NCBI GenBank assembly: GCA_964563125.1
Contig: CAZLVY010000028.1
Coordinates: forward strand, 1 to 25,368
Length of the DNA: 25,368 bases
Direction of reading: 5' to 3'
Source: UBA1368 sp964563125
GTDB taxonomy: Bacteria > Bacillota > Syntrophomonadia > Syntrophomonadales > Syntrophomonadaceae
Below are positions 1 through 7,590 of this stretch, one piece after another. The notes below the pieces were generated by a model, which did no database searches, was not told the DNA's origin, and worked only from the letters and a program-made list of their open reading frames with translations. The translations under genes and the position numbers were made by a program. How positions within the stretch are numbered: position 1 is the stretch's first letter; every line of letters begins with the position of its first letter.

Positions 1-855
1 GCGCTGGCTCATTCCCAGAGCCAGTAAACGATGATGCAAATGATCTTTATCCGGTTTAAAAATAGGGGCTTTATTGTTTATACGCCTAATAATGGCGAAA
101 AATGTATCAAAAATCGGTATACCTAAAATAACAATCGGTATGAATAATGATATTAATGCTGCACTTTTGGCTGTACCCATTATAGCCAGACAAGCTAAAA
201 TAAAGCCTAACAGGTTTGAGCCTCCATCACCCATAAAGGTCTTGGCCGGATAAAAGTTGTGCGGCAAAAAACCTGCAACTGCAGCAACCAGTAAAAAAGC
301 CAACAGGGCTACTTCGCTTTGCCCCTGCAGCAGCGCAACTATACCCATGGTTATACCGGCTATTGCTGATACGCCACCTGCCAGGCCATCTAATCCATCA
401 ATCAGATTTATAGCGTTAGTCACTCCTACCATCCATAAAAAGGTCACAGGTATACTTAAAAGACCTAAACTTAAAATGCCATCAAATGGATTAGTAACAA
501 AATGCACTATAATACCAAAATAAATAGCAACTGCCGCGGCTATTATTTGTCCGGCTAATTTAATCCAGGCGGATAACTGGTAAACATCATCTAACATTCC
601 TACTATAAATATTATGCAGGCTCCTGCTATTAATCCCATATAGGGACCAGAAATATCTAAAGCTACAATAGCGGCAATAATAAAGGCCACAAAAATAGCC
701 AGTCCTCCCAGACGCGGCATGGCTCCGGAGTGAACTTTTCGTTGGTCCGGTTTATCCATGGCTCCGATTCGGTCGGCTAATTTAATTACTAATGGCATTG
801 AAAAATAAGCTATCGTAAAAGCTAATACAATTGCAATTATTGATAAATAGGACAT
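1..855 (-). CDS. WecA/TagO-type undecaprenyl-phosphate sugar-1-phosphate transferase (3' part beyond window)
   Basis: Partial gene: 285 codons are visible and the frame is still open at base 1. It encodes a polytopic membrane enzyme of the MraY/WecA family, which transfers a sugar-1-phosphate (GlcNAc-1-P in TagO/WecA) from a UDP-sugar to undecaprenyl phosphate and so starts a wall polymer. Visible motifs are KPDQRKVHSGAMPRLGG near residues 35-51, the Asp pair DD at 89-90, NAINLIDGLDGLAGG at 147-161, FMGDGGSN at 207-214 and the WecA-type His motif HLHHRLL at 272-278. The His motif argues for WecA/TagO rather than MraY. The start is the ATG at 855-853. A strong GGAGGGGAG lies at 877-869, but its 13-nt spacer is long; the better-spaced ATG at 860 opens only an 8-codon frame. 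It lies downstream of csaB-murJ-DUF5693 but behind a terminator, so it is probably transcribed separately. Confidence 0.9.
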   Translation of the reverse strand, partial: MSYLSIIAIVLAFTIAYFSMPLVIKLADRIGAMDKPDQRKVHSGAMPRLGGLAIFVAFIIAAIVALDISGPYMGLIAGACIIFIVGMLDDVYQLSAWIKLAGQIIAAAVAIYFGIIVHFVTNPFDGILSLGLLSIPVTFLWMVGVTNAINLIDGLDGLAGGVSAIAGITMGIVALLQGQSEVALLAFLLVAAVAGFLPHNFYPAKTFMGDGGSNLLGFILACLAIMGTAKSAALISLFIPIVILGIPIFDTFFAIIRRINNKAPIFKPDKDHLHHRLLALGMSQR

Positions 856-916
856 AACATTAAATAAACTCCCCTCCATAGTATAGGCTAATTCTATCAC
901 CGCATGCCTCAGCTTG

Positions 917-1002
917 TCCATATGCCAACTTTAGGGAAGGTCAATTTGTAAACATCTATAAATTAAATACTATTTTAGAACAAAATACTTGCACCATGTC
1001 AA
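917..1002 (-). promoter_or_regulatory. candidate promoter region for the WecA/TagO-like gene
   Basis: Between the terminator and the gene three sigma-A-like pairs can be read on the minus strand. TTGTTC (983-978) and TATAGA (960-955) are 17 bp apart. TTGACC (944-939) and TATGGA (922-917) are 16 bp apart. TTGACA (1002-997) and TAAAAT (977-972) are 19 bp apart. None is clearly best, and all leave a leader of more than 50 nt. The rest of 856-1000 shows no gene. Confidence 0.35.
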
Positions 1003-1038
1003 AAAATTCTGCGGGAAATTACTAATTCCCCGCAGAAT
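1000..1038 (-). terminator. rho-independent terminator after the DUF5693 gene
   Basis: Two 15-nt arms (1006-1020 and 1024-1038) are complementary with one mismatch and enclose a 3-nt loop. On the minus strand the hairpin is followed by a run of six T. It lies 40 bp after the stop of the DUF5693 gene and closes the csaB-murJ-DUF5693 transcript. On the plus strand it is followed only by a mixed A/T stretch. Confidence 0.9.
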
Positions 1039-1078
1039 TATTATAAAACTACTATATTTTGTCTATTTTAAATCATTA

Positions 1079-3091
1079 CTATTGCCACCGTTGGTATAAT
1101 CGTTCCCCAATCCAAATTATGATAATAGTTAAAATGCCTAGGATTATACCTACTAATAATCCGCCCCAGGTACGCTGGAAAGATATGCTTACGGCGGTGA
1201 AAACATGAGAGAAGCTGTTGACCATTGATATCGACCCCATTACTACCCCCAAACCCAGGATAAGCACTATAGCTTCATTTTTATATTTATGATAAAGATA
1301 TACCAGGGCAAAAAGAGCCGGATAACCAATAATTATTTCTTTAAAGCGGGGTCTGGCTATAAATATAGTCTCTAATATCTCTCTGGTACGCAGCTCGAGT
1401 GAGGATACTGATACAGTGTTACCGCTGCGGGCCAGATACAAATATAAGCCCATAAGACCTATTAGCGATAAGCCCAATATTAAGTAGTTGGGAGAAGTCC
1501 GCAAAAAATCGTTTAAGAATTTTTTGATGCCGGTCACACCATGAAAAGCAAACAGATAATTTAAAACAAATAACATCAGTGGTGCCAGAAAGGCTACTTT
1601 AACTCCACGAAAATACTCAACATTCATTATATAGGTAATGTCAGCCAAACTGGTTACTATGGTATACATGCCTATAGCATTGATGCCCAGTATAATAGCT
1701 AATGATGCGGCTAATTGCTGCCATATGGGCCGTTGATTATTATCCCGCCAGTAAAACAGCGCCAATAAACTGGAAAAGGCAGGATAAAGGATCGCTGCTC
1801 CCAGAGCATACAATTTGGTGAAGTCAGTATTCATAAATAAATTTATGACCAAACAGCCCAGAACTCCCAGCGCCGCAAGCAGCATAAGTGTTCTTTTCCG
1901 CAGTCTGAATAGATAACTAAGATATAACAGTGAAGCTATTAAAAGGCTCAGGGAAACAGCCAGACGGTCATAATTGCCCGGCATAGCAGCGGACAGCTTA
2001 TTCAGAGGTTGATTTACATTATAGCCTTTTTCGTCAATAGTCTGGTGAAAGCGTGCGGCTGTTTCCAAAGTATCTTCAAGATTAACTGAATGATGTATTT
2101 TTTCATTCTGGAAAGGTACCAGATAAACAATGCGAATACTGCGATCGATAACTGCCCTTACCCAGCGGTAATATCTTTCATCGGCTTCTTTCAGGTACTC
2201 ATCATTACGGGTGGAATAAACCCTGTTAATTGAGTAATTGGTATTATGCATCAGTTCGTCAATGCCGACCTGATCTAAATAGCCTAATTGAAAAGATGTT
2301 TCTATGATACCAATGGTCAAATTGTTTTCATTAATTACTGCTTGCATAAGGTCAATATTATCTGGGAAGCCGCTGATTTCCATACCATCAAAAATCATAT
2401 ATTTGGTAGCAAATTGCTTTACTATGTCACTGTATTCTTTTATAAACTCAGTATTACTGCCGTTAGTATTACCTGGTGACAGAACTATTTCAAAGCCTCT
2501 GGTCTTAAGCTCTTGCATTAATTCTTGGTCAAATCCGATTCTTAAATCAGGCTTTTTAATCTCACCTTCTACCTGAACCGGTTGAGGAATCTCAATATTC
2601 AGCAGAAAAAGCTGCTGCCCATCAAGCTTAATGGTGATAAGCTCATCAGCGCTGAGGCGCTTGCTCAGATTTTCTGCAATAAATGCCGCGGTTTTTTTAT
2701 TGGTTGGTCTAATTACTAAATTAGCCGGGTTCATCTCTATTCCCTGCAGGCTTTGCAGAAATTCTTCCTCTAATTCCGGCCTGGTAGTCTGCAGCCCGGT
2801 ATAAAATTCCGCCCAGCTGGAGACCACAGCATTACCCTGATATTCCAAGTCACGAGCTGTTACTTCCTTCAGTGTTAAATGCGTAACTCCACTTTCCTGC
2901 AATCTGCTGAGAACATCGTCCAGGTCATAATTGGAACCATTAGCTGTCTTTTGAAATTCGCGGTAATCAGCTGTAGTTATTACAGAGCGGTTGGCCTGTT
3001 CATTACCAATACGCAAAATTATTCCATTCATAGAAAACAGCAGACTGATTATCAACAACAGCCATAAAATATTTTTACCATTTATTTTCAT
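1079..3091 (-). CDS. DUF5693 family membrane protein
   Basis: This 670-residue protein has an N-terminal membrane segment (about residues 7-26) and a large, probably extracytoplasmic region of about 340 residues. The C-terminal half, from about residue 375, is strongly hydrophobic and I count roughly eight to ten membrane segments. The overall form matches DUF5693 proteins of clostridia, whose function is not established. Its start ATG overlaps the murJ stop in an ATGA (3091-3088), with a GAGGGGAG ribosome binding site inside the murJ 3' end, so it is probably translationally coupled to murJ. Inference: it acts in export, polymerisation or modification of a wall polymer, because it sits with MurJ, CsaB and a WecA/TagO-like enzyme. 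No catalytic motif is recognisable by eye. Confidence 0.8.
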   Translation of the reverse strand: MKINGKNILWLLLIISLLFSMNGIILRIGNEQANRSVITTADYREFQKTANGSNYDLDDVLSRLQESGVTHLTLKEVTARDLEYQGNAVVSSWAEFYTGLQTTRPELEEEFLQSLQGIEMNPANLVIRPTNKKTAAFIAENLSKRLSADELITIKLDGQQLFLLNIEIPQPVQVEGEIKKPDLRIGFDQELMQELKTRGFEIVLSPGNTNGSNTEFIKEYSDIVKQFATKYMIFDGMEISGFPDNIDLMQAVINENNLTIGIIETSFQLGYLDQVGIDELMHNTNYSINRVYSTRNDEYLKEADERYYRWVRAVIDRSIRIVYLVPFQNEKIHHSVNLEDTLETAARFHQTIDEKGYNVNQPLNKLSAAMPGNYDRLAVSLSLLIASLLYLSYLFRLRKRTLMLLAALGVLGCLVINLFMNTDFTKLYALGAAILYPAFSSLLALFYWRDNNQRPIWQQLAASLAIILGINAIGMYTIVTSLADITYIMNVEYFRGVKVAFLAPLMLFVLNYLFAFHGVTGIKKFLNDFLRTSPNYLILGLSLIGLMGLYLYLARSGNTVSVSSLELRTREILETIFIARPRFKEIIIGYPALFALVYLYHKYKNEAIVLILGLGVVMGSISMVNSFSHVFTAVSISFQRTWGGLLVGIILGILTIIIIWIGERLYQRWQ

Positions 3092-4596
3092 AGTTTAGAC
3101 TCCCCTCTGAGGTTAAATTCATCAGTTAACTTCATAAAATAAGCTAATACCACATATATTAAGCCGCCTAATAGCGCCGGCAGCAGGAATGAAAACAGTA
3201 TTCCTTCCCGGCCAAGGCGGGCAAACAAGATAATAATCGTTACCATGCCCAAACTGGGAATTAAAAGTTTAATAATGAAAGTCCAAAAATCACCGTCCAA
3301 AAAACTGCCTACTTCCCGGGTTACCATAATTCCGGTTATTAACGCATAAAGCGTTAAAGCAAACGCCGTTGACGAACTTAAGGCAATAATACCATAATTC
3401 AAAAACGACCAGTTTAAAACTACATTGACTGCTAAACATATTATACTGGCCGTCATAGGAATGGTGAATTTTTTTAATGAATAAAATACCCGGTTGAAAA
3501 TTTCCTGACAGGCATAGCCTATAACAGCAAAACTATAGAAAAGAAAAGCATTGGAAGTCATCAAAGTCGAATTACTGGTAAAAGCACCCCGTTCATATAT
3601 GAGTGAGATCAGTTCCTGATTAAAATATACTACTACGATCAGGTATGGGACCAGTATAAAAAGCAATATTTTAAAAATGTTTTTAAGCATAAAGCGGATC
3701 TGGGAAAAATTCTTTTCCAGGCTATATTGTGATAAGCGAGGGAAAACCACACTGGACATGGCCACGATAAAAACTCCGGTGACCGTTACAAAAAGATTGC
3801 TGCCAAATGCTAATGCAGATGTTGTGCCTTCATCCAGGTGAGTACCATAAGAACGGTCCACAATCAGGCAAAGCTGCAGGAGTGAGTTTCCCAATAGAAC
3901 CGGCATAAGCTGTTTTAGCATTTTTACCGTATAATTTTCTTTGAAATCGAGCCATGACAGCTTATATTTTTCTTTAACTAATACCGGCAGCTGAATCAAC
4001 AGCTGTAAAAGCCAGCCGATGGTAGTCATGTAACTGATAAATACGATATCTGCCCCTTTGAAAATAAGGGCTAAAATTATCAGTATATTAAAAGGTATGC
4101 TGATAGCGGCGGCACGTAAAAAGTGCCCATGTACCTGCAAAATTCCAGTAGTTACAAAGGTAAGGCTAACAAAAAGGAAGGTTGGCAGCATTATCCTGGT
4201 TAACAGGGCAGCAATCTGAGCAGCTTCACCTTCAATACCCGGTGCTAAAAGCCGGGCTAAAGTCGGGGCAATAATTATCCCCGCGATGGTAATAATCGTA
4301 CCCCAGAGGGTAACCTGGGCATATAAGCGCGAAATATAGCGATCGCGCTCCTCTTTGGTACAGTTGCTTATGTAATAAGTTAGATTGGGAATATTAATCG
4401 AAGACAACGCTGTTCCTATGCCGGAAAAAAGCAAATTGGGCAGACTGAATATGGTTTGAAAAATGTCAGTGATGATGCTGGTACCAAAAATGGAAGCGAA
4501 AGCAATTTCCCTTACAAAACCTAAAAGCTTGGCAATGAAAATAACCACTGATACACCTATAAAAGTTTTACCCGTTTCCTGATTGTTGTTTTCCAT
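3088..4596 (-). CDS. murJ: MurJ/MviN-type lipid-linked precursor flippase
   Basis: A 502-residue polytopic protein of the MOP exporter superfamily; MurJ flips lipid II across the cytoplasmic membrane. The N-terminal signature reads KLLGFVREIAFASIFG (about residues 23-38), including the conserved Arg, followed by NLLFSGIGTALSSINIP. Length and about 14 hydrophobic segments fit the family. The start ATG at 4596 is preceded by GGAAGGA with a 7-nt spacer. The gene lies 41 bp after csaB and overlaps the DUF5693 gene by 4 bp. Because of its csaB neighbour it may flip a secondary wall polymer precursor rather than, or as well as, lipid II. MurJ paralogues are common in such clusters, so the symbol names the family. 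Confidence 0.85.
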   Translation of the reverse strand: MENNNQETGKTFIGVSVVIFIAKLLGFVREIAFASIFGTSIITDIFQTIFSLPNLLFSGIGTALSSINIPNLTYYISNCTKEERDRYISRLYAQVTLWGTIITIAGIIIAPTLARLLAPGIEGEAAQIAALLTRIMLPTFLFVSLTFVTTGILQVHGHFLRAAAISIPFNILIILALIFKGADIVFISYMTTIGWLLQLLIQLPVLVKEKYKLSWLDFKENYTVKMLKQLMPVLLGNSLLQLCLIVDRSYGTHLDEGTTSALAFGSNLFVTVTGVFIVAMSSVVFPRLSQYSLEKNFSQIRFMLKNIFKILLFILVPYLIVVVYFNQELISLIYERGAFTSNSTLMTSNAFLFYSFAVIGYACQEIFNRVFYSLKKFTIPMTASIICLAVNVVLNWSFLNYGIIALSSSTAFALTLYALITGIMVTREVGSFLDGDFWTFIIKLLIPSLGMVTIIILFARLGREGILFSFLLPALLGGLIYVVLAYFMKLTDEFNLRGESKL

Positions 4597-4637
4597 AAAA
4601 GTTTCCTTCCAGTTAAAAAAGTAGCAGCTTGATATAG

Positions 4638-5708
4638 TTAATCTTTTAAAAGCGATAATGCCAGACGGGCATTTTCAGCCGATTGGTTTCGCAAGCCTGC
4701 TGCAATTTGTTTCACAGAGTCCTGGCGTTTTTTATCATTTAGCAGACTGTTTATCGATTGCAGCATAGCTTCAGGTTCACATGCCAGAGATGGCAGGGCA
4801 AAAATGTTTAAGAAAGCGTCAATTTTAGGATCATAGGAGATTCCGGCAAAAGGTACCCCGCTATTGGCAGCAAAAATAAGCGCATGAAGGCGCATACCTA
4901 TCATAAAATCAAGTTTGGCAATCAGAGCCAGATGTTCATCACTGCTTAAATTCTGCTCAATAATAACAGCTTTATTTTTCATTAGCTCAGCAACCCGCTT
5001 AGATTCTGCCACATCTTCCGGGAAGGCCATGGGAATAAATACAATTTGATACTTCCCTGCCGCTGCCAGGCGATCTAGAACCAGGGCAAGATTTTTCTGG
5101 TATCCTTCCAGAGGCAGCCATTTACGGACTGCTACCCCTATAAGCGGTTTGTCTCCCAGTTGGCGTATAATTGGTAATAATTTATTACTTACGGTGGTTT
5201 GCGGTTCTAAATAAAAGACTGGGTCAGCCGTAATTTTGAGCGGCGGTTGGGTTACTCCAATGCTGTGCAGCAATTGGGCTGACTCTTCATCACGCAGTGT
5301 GATCAAATCAACTTTATTAGCAATTAAACGCATCAGCCAGCGGCTCAGCTTCAGATTTATCGGTCCCACTCCCTGGGCGTAGAAAATGACCGGTTTGCCT
5401 AAAAACTTGGCTAAGGCTACAACACTTATATAATAAGGGAGAGAGCGGGCACTGGTTACATCCTGAAAGATGCTTCCCCCGCCGCTGATCAAAAGATCAC
5501 AGGTTAAAAGCTGCCAGAATACTTTAAAAGGATTCATATAATAAACTGCCTTAACCCTATGTAATAAAGCAGTCTGATGGGGTGAACCAGAAAATACCAC
5601 AAACTGAGCCTGCGGGGCAAGTTTTCTAATAGATGAAGTTATAGCCGCTAAAAGGGCCTCATCGCCAGCATTATCAAATCCGTAATATCCTGACAAAGCA
5701 ATTTTCAA
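4638..5708 (-). CDS. csaB: polysaccharide pyruvyl transferase CsaB
   Basis: A 356-residue protein of the polysaccharide pyruvyl transferase family. CsaB adds a pyruvyl ketal to a wall polysaccharide, which is the ligand for SLH-domain S-layer proteins. The N-terminal motif GYYGFDNAGDEALL (residues 7-20), the glycine-rich LLISGGGSIFQD, YAQGVGPI and the C-terminal MRLHALIFAA are family signatures. The start is a TTG at 5708-5706 with AAAGGAG eight bases upstream; a nearby ATG (5713) is out of frame and stops after two codons. It is the first gene of an operon with murJ and DUF5693, driven by a promoter with an operator-like palindrome. The gene implies an SLH-anchored S-layer, although no SLH protein is in view. 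Confidence 0.88.
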   Translation of the reverse strand: MKIALSGYYGFDNAGDEALLAAITSSIRKLAPQAQFVVFSGSPHQTALLHRVKAVYYMNPFKVFWQLLTCDLLISGGGSIFQDVTSARSLPYYISVVALAKFLGKPVIFYAQGVGPINLKLSRWLMRLIANKVDLITLRDEESAQLLHSIGVTQPPLKITADPVFYLEPQTTVSNKLLPIIRQLGDKPLIGVAVRKWLPLEGYQKNLALVLDRLAAAGKYQIVFIPMAFPEDVAESKRVAELMKNKAVIIEQNLSSDEHLALIAKLDFMIGMRLHALIFAANSGVPFAGISYDPKIDAFLNIFALPSLACEPEAMLQSINSLLNDKKRQDSVKQIAAGLRNQSAENARLALSLLKD

Positions 5709-5767
5709 TGCATAAACTCCTTTTATTAAACTCCCCGACTAAATGCTATCCACTGTGTATCTTCTGT

Positions 5768-5797
5768 ATAATATATTAAATTGGCAGTGACCGCCAA
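5768..5797 (-). promoter_or_regulatory. csaB promoter with operator-like palindrome
   Basis: On the minus strand TTGGCG (5797-5792) and TATTAT (5773-5768) are separated by 18 bp. The 17 bases at 5781-5797 form a near-perfect palindrome (arms TTGGC and GCCAA, 14 of 17 positions symmetric) that covers the -35 box, as a repressor operator would. The rest of the 283-bp divergent spacer up to 5991 is AT-rich; I see no convincing promoter for the plus-strand gene. A fragment similar to the repeats near 18000 lies at 5822-5830. Confidence 0.6.
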
Positions 5798-5991
5798 CTA
5801 TTCTTTTGTTATTATATTAACTGGTGCCTGTCACAAAGGGTATATTTATGATAATAAATAAAATTACAATATATTGCCACCGCTATTTGGTGATATTAAT
5901 TCTATTTTGCCCGATTAAAGCGAAAGTTCCTTAATAATAACCCGTAATTTATTGCAATCATGCTTTTTAAGCTTAAAGGAGAATTATCTTA

Positions 5992-7590
5992 ATGAAAAAA
6001 CTTCGTTATACTTTTGCCATTACAACCGTCCTAATTATGTTCTTTTTTCTTAATCCGGCGCTTCAATTAGCATCCGGTGCACCTGTGCCGGTCTCGCCGG
6101 AAGTAGAGTTAAAATTAAACTATCTTACCTATATTAACCCGGCTGATGGCTATCAATTAGTCTATCCTGCTCAAATGAAAATAGATGAATCCCTGCCTGC
6201 CCTTCGTACTGTAATATCTGATGACAAAACCCGCATGGAAATTTATTATGACAATTTCACTGGTTCTGCTGCAGTAGGTTCTGTATACTCTTATATAAAT
6301 TACGCTAACCGTTTTACGCAAAACACTCAGTATCATCGAGTGCTGGAAGACCGCTACCTGACGATAAACGGTCACTCGGTGCATATTTTAAACTGGTACC
6401 GGGACAAGCTTCTGCGGATTGCTGATGATAAGAATTATTATCTGTGTGCAGAGATTATTAAGAATACTAAAGAAGTTTATACAATCTTTATTAAGTCCAG
6501 TCAGCCGATAAATGATTATATGGCTATATTAAATAGTTTTCAGCTAAGAGAAAAAAACCTGCCTGCGCAAATCACCTCTAAATTTGCTCCGCTGGAAAAA
6601 GACTGGAATGAGGAAACCGCCCTGTTTTATCAGGAATATTTTGTCGATAATGAAGCATTAACCTGGGGTATTTTTGAATATACTGCACCGGAAGAAAACG
6701 TAGTGCTCAATAAAATTGAAAAATCGATTAACTATCATTTCCCTATACTGCTGAAATATCAGATGTTAGATAACCCTTTCCCACTAAAGGCTTTACAGAC
6801 TGCTTACGATGATAATCGCTATGTGGAATTGACCCTGCAAACCTTCTGGTTAAAGTTAAGTGATACCCGCAATGAAGCTATAACTTATGAAATACTGGAA
6901 GGTAAGTATGATCTCTTTTTCGTAAATTATGCGCAGAAGCTAAAAGCTTTTGGCCACCCGGTACTATTTCGCCTTAATAATGAGATGAATGGTGACTGGT
7001 GTAAATATTCCAGTTATTATACCTCCAAAGATCCGGAATTATTTAAAGCTATGTGGCGCCATGTCTATAATATTTTTGCCGCCGAAGGAGTAGATAATGT
7101 CCTCTGGGTGTGGAACCCCCATGACGTTTCTTTTCCGGACTTCAAAATTAACCATGCCTTAACTTACTATCCTGGTGATCAGTATGTAGATATCGTAGGT
7201 TTGACCGGTTATAATACCGGCAATTATTATGCGGGAGAAAAGTGGCGCGAATTCGAAGACATTTATGATCCGCTTTATCAGTCTTACAGTGACTATTTCA
7301 GCCATCCCTTCATAATAACTGAATTTGGTTCTAATTCCGCAGGTGGCAATAAGGCCGCCTGGGTTGATAATATGTTCCTCCATATTAATAAATACCCTCA
7401 GATAAAAGCAGCCATATGGTGGAATGGAACTGATTGGGATAAAGATATGCAGCCGGCGCGTATTTACCGATTGGATGAAAGCCCCTCAGTATTAGAGGCA
7501 TTTAAACATGGTCTGGCTAAACAAACTAAAAGGTCAGACCCGCCAGTTGAAATAATTCAGCCGGTGAATACTGACCCTTCAAATAATTAG
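5992..7590 (+). CDS. secreted GH26-like glycosidase
   Basis: The only plus-strand gene, 532 residues. It begins with a typical signal peptide (KKLR, a hydrophobic core to about residue 25, likely cleavage near residues 28-31). Residues about 45-190 form a domain I cannot name, which resembles small extracytoplasmic PsbP-like modules. From about residue 210 the sequence resembles glycoside hydrolase family 26 (endo-mannanases and related TIM barrels). RLNNEMNG supplies the likely acid/base Glu331 and ITEFGSN the likely nucleophile Glu444. WNPHD, VGLTGYN and AAIWWNG are other barrel-strand motifs. The ATG has AAAGGAG ten bases upstream. No SLH or LPXTG anchor is visible, so it is probably secreted. 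It is divergent to csaB, and its TAG interlocks with the lysS stop. The substrate could be mannan or another polymer, perhaps the cell's own. Confidence 0.78.
   Translation: MKKLRYTFAITTVLIMFFFLNPALQLASGAPVPVSPEVELKLNYLTYINPADGYQLVYPAQMKIDESLPALRTVISDDKTRMEIYYDNFTGSAAVGSVYSYINYANRFTQNTQYHRVLEDRYLTINGHSVHILNWYRDKLLRIADDKNYYLCAEIIKNTKEVYTIFIKSSQPINDYMAILNSFQLREKNLPAQITSKFAPLEKDWNEETALFYQEYFVDNEALTWGIFEYTAPEENVVLNKIEKSINYHFPILLKYQMLDNPFPLKALQTAYDDNRYVELTLQTFWLKLSDTRNEAITYEILEGKYDLFFVNYAQKLKAFGHPVLFRLNNEMNGDWCKYSSYYTSKDPELFKAMWRHVYNIFAAEGVDNVLWVWNPHDVSFPDFKINHALTYYPGDQYVDIVGLTGYNTGNYYAGEKWREFEDIYDPLYQSYSDYFSHPFIITEFGSNSAGGNKAAWVDNMFLHINKYPQIKAAIWWNGTDWDKDMQPARIYRLDESPSVLEAFKHGLAKQTKRSDPPVEIIQPVNTDPSNN

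Noticed and set aside
257..523. Plus-strand frames antisense to the WecA/TagO-like gene and to other minus-strand genes
   Set aside because: They lie opposite clear conserved genes, lack ribosome binding sites and have compositions expected of antisense frames.
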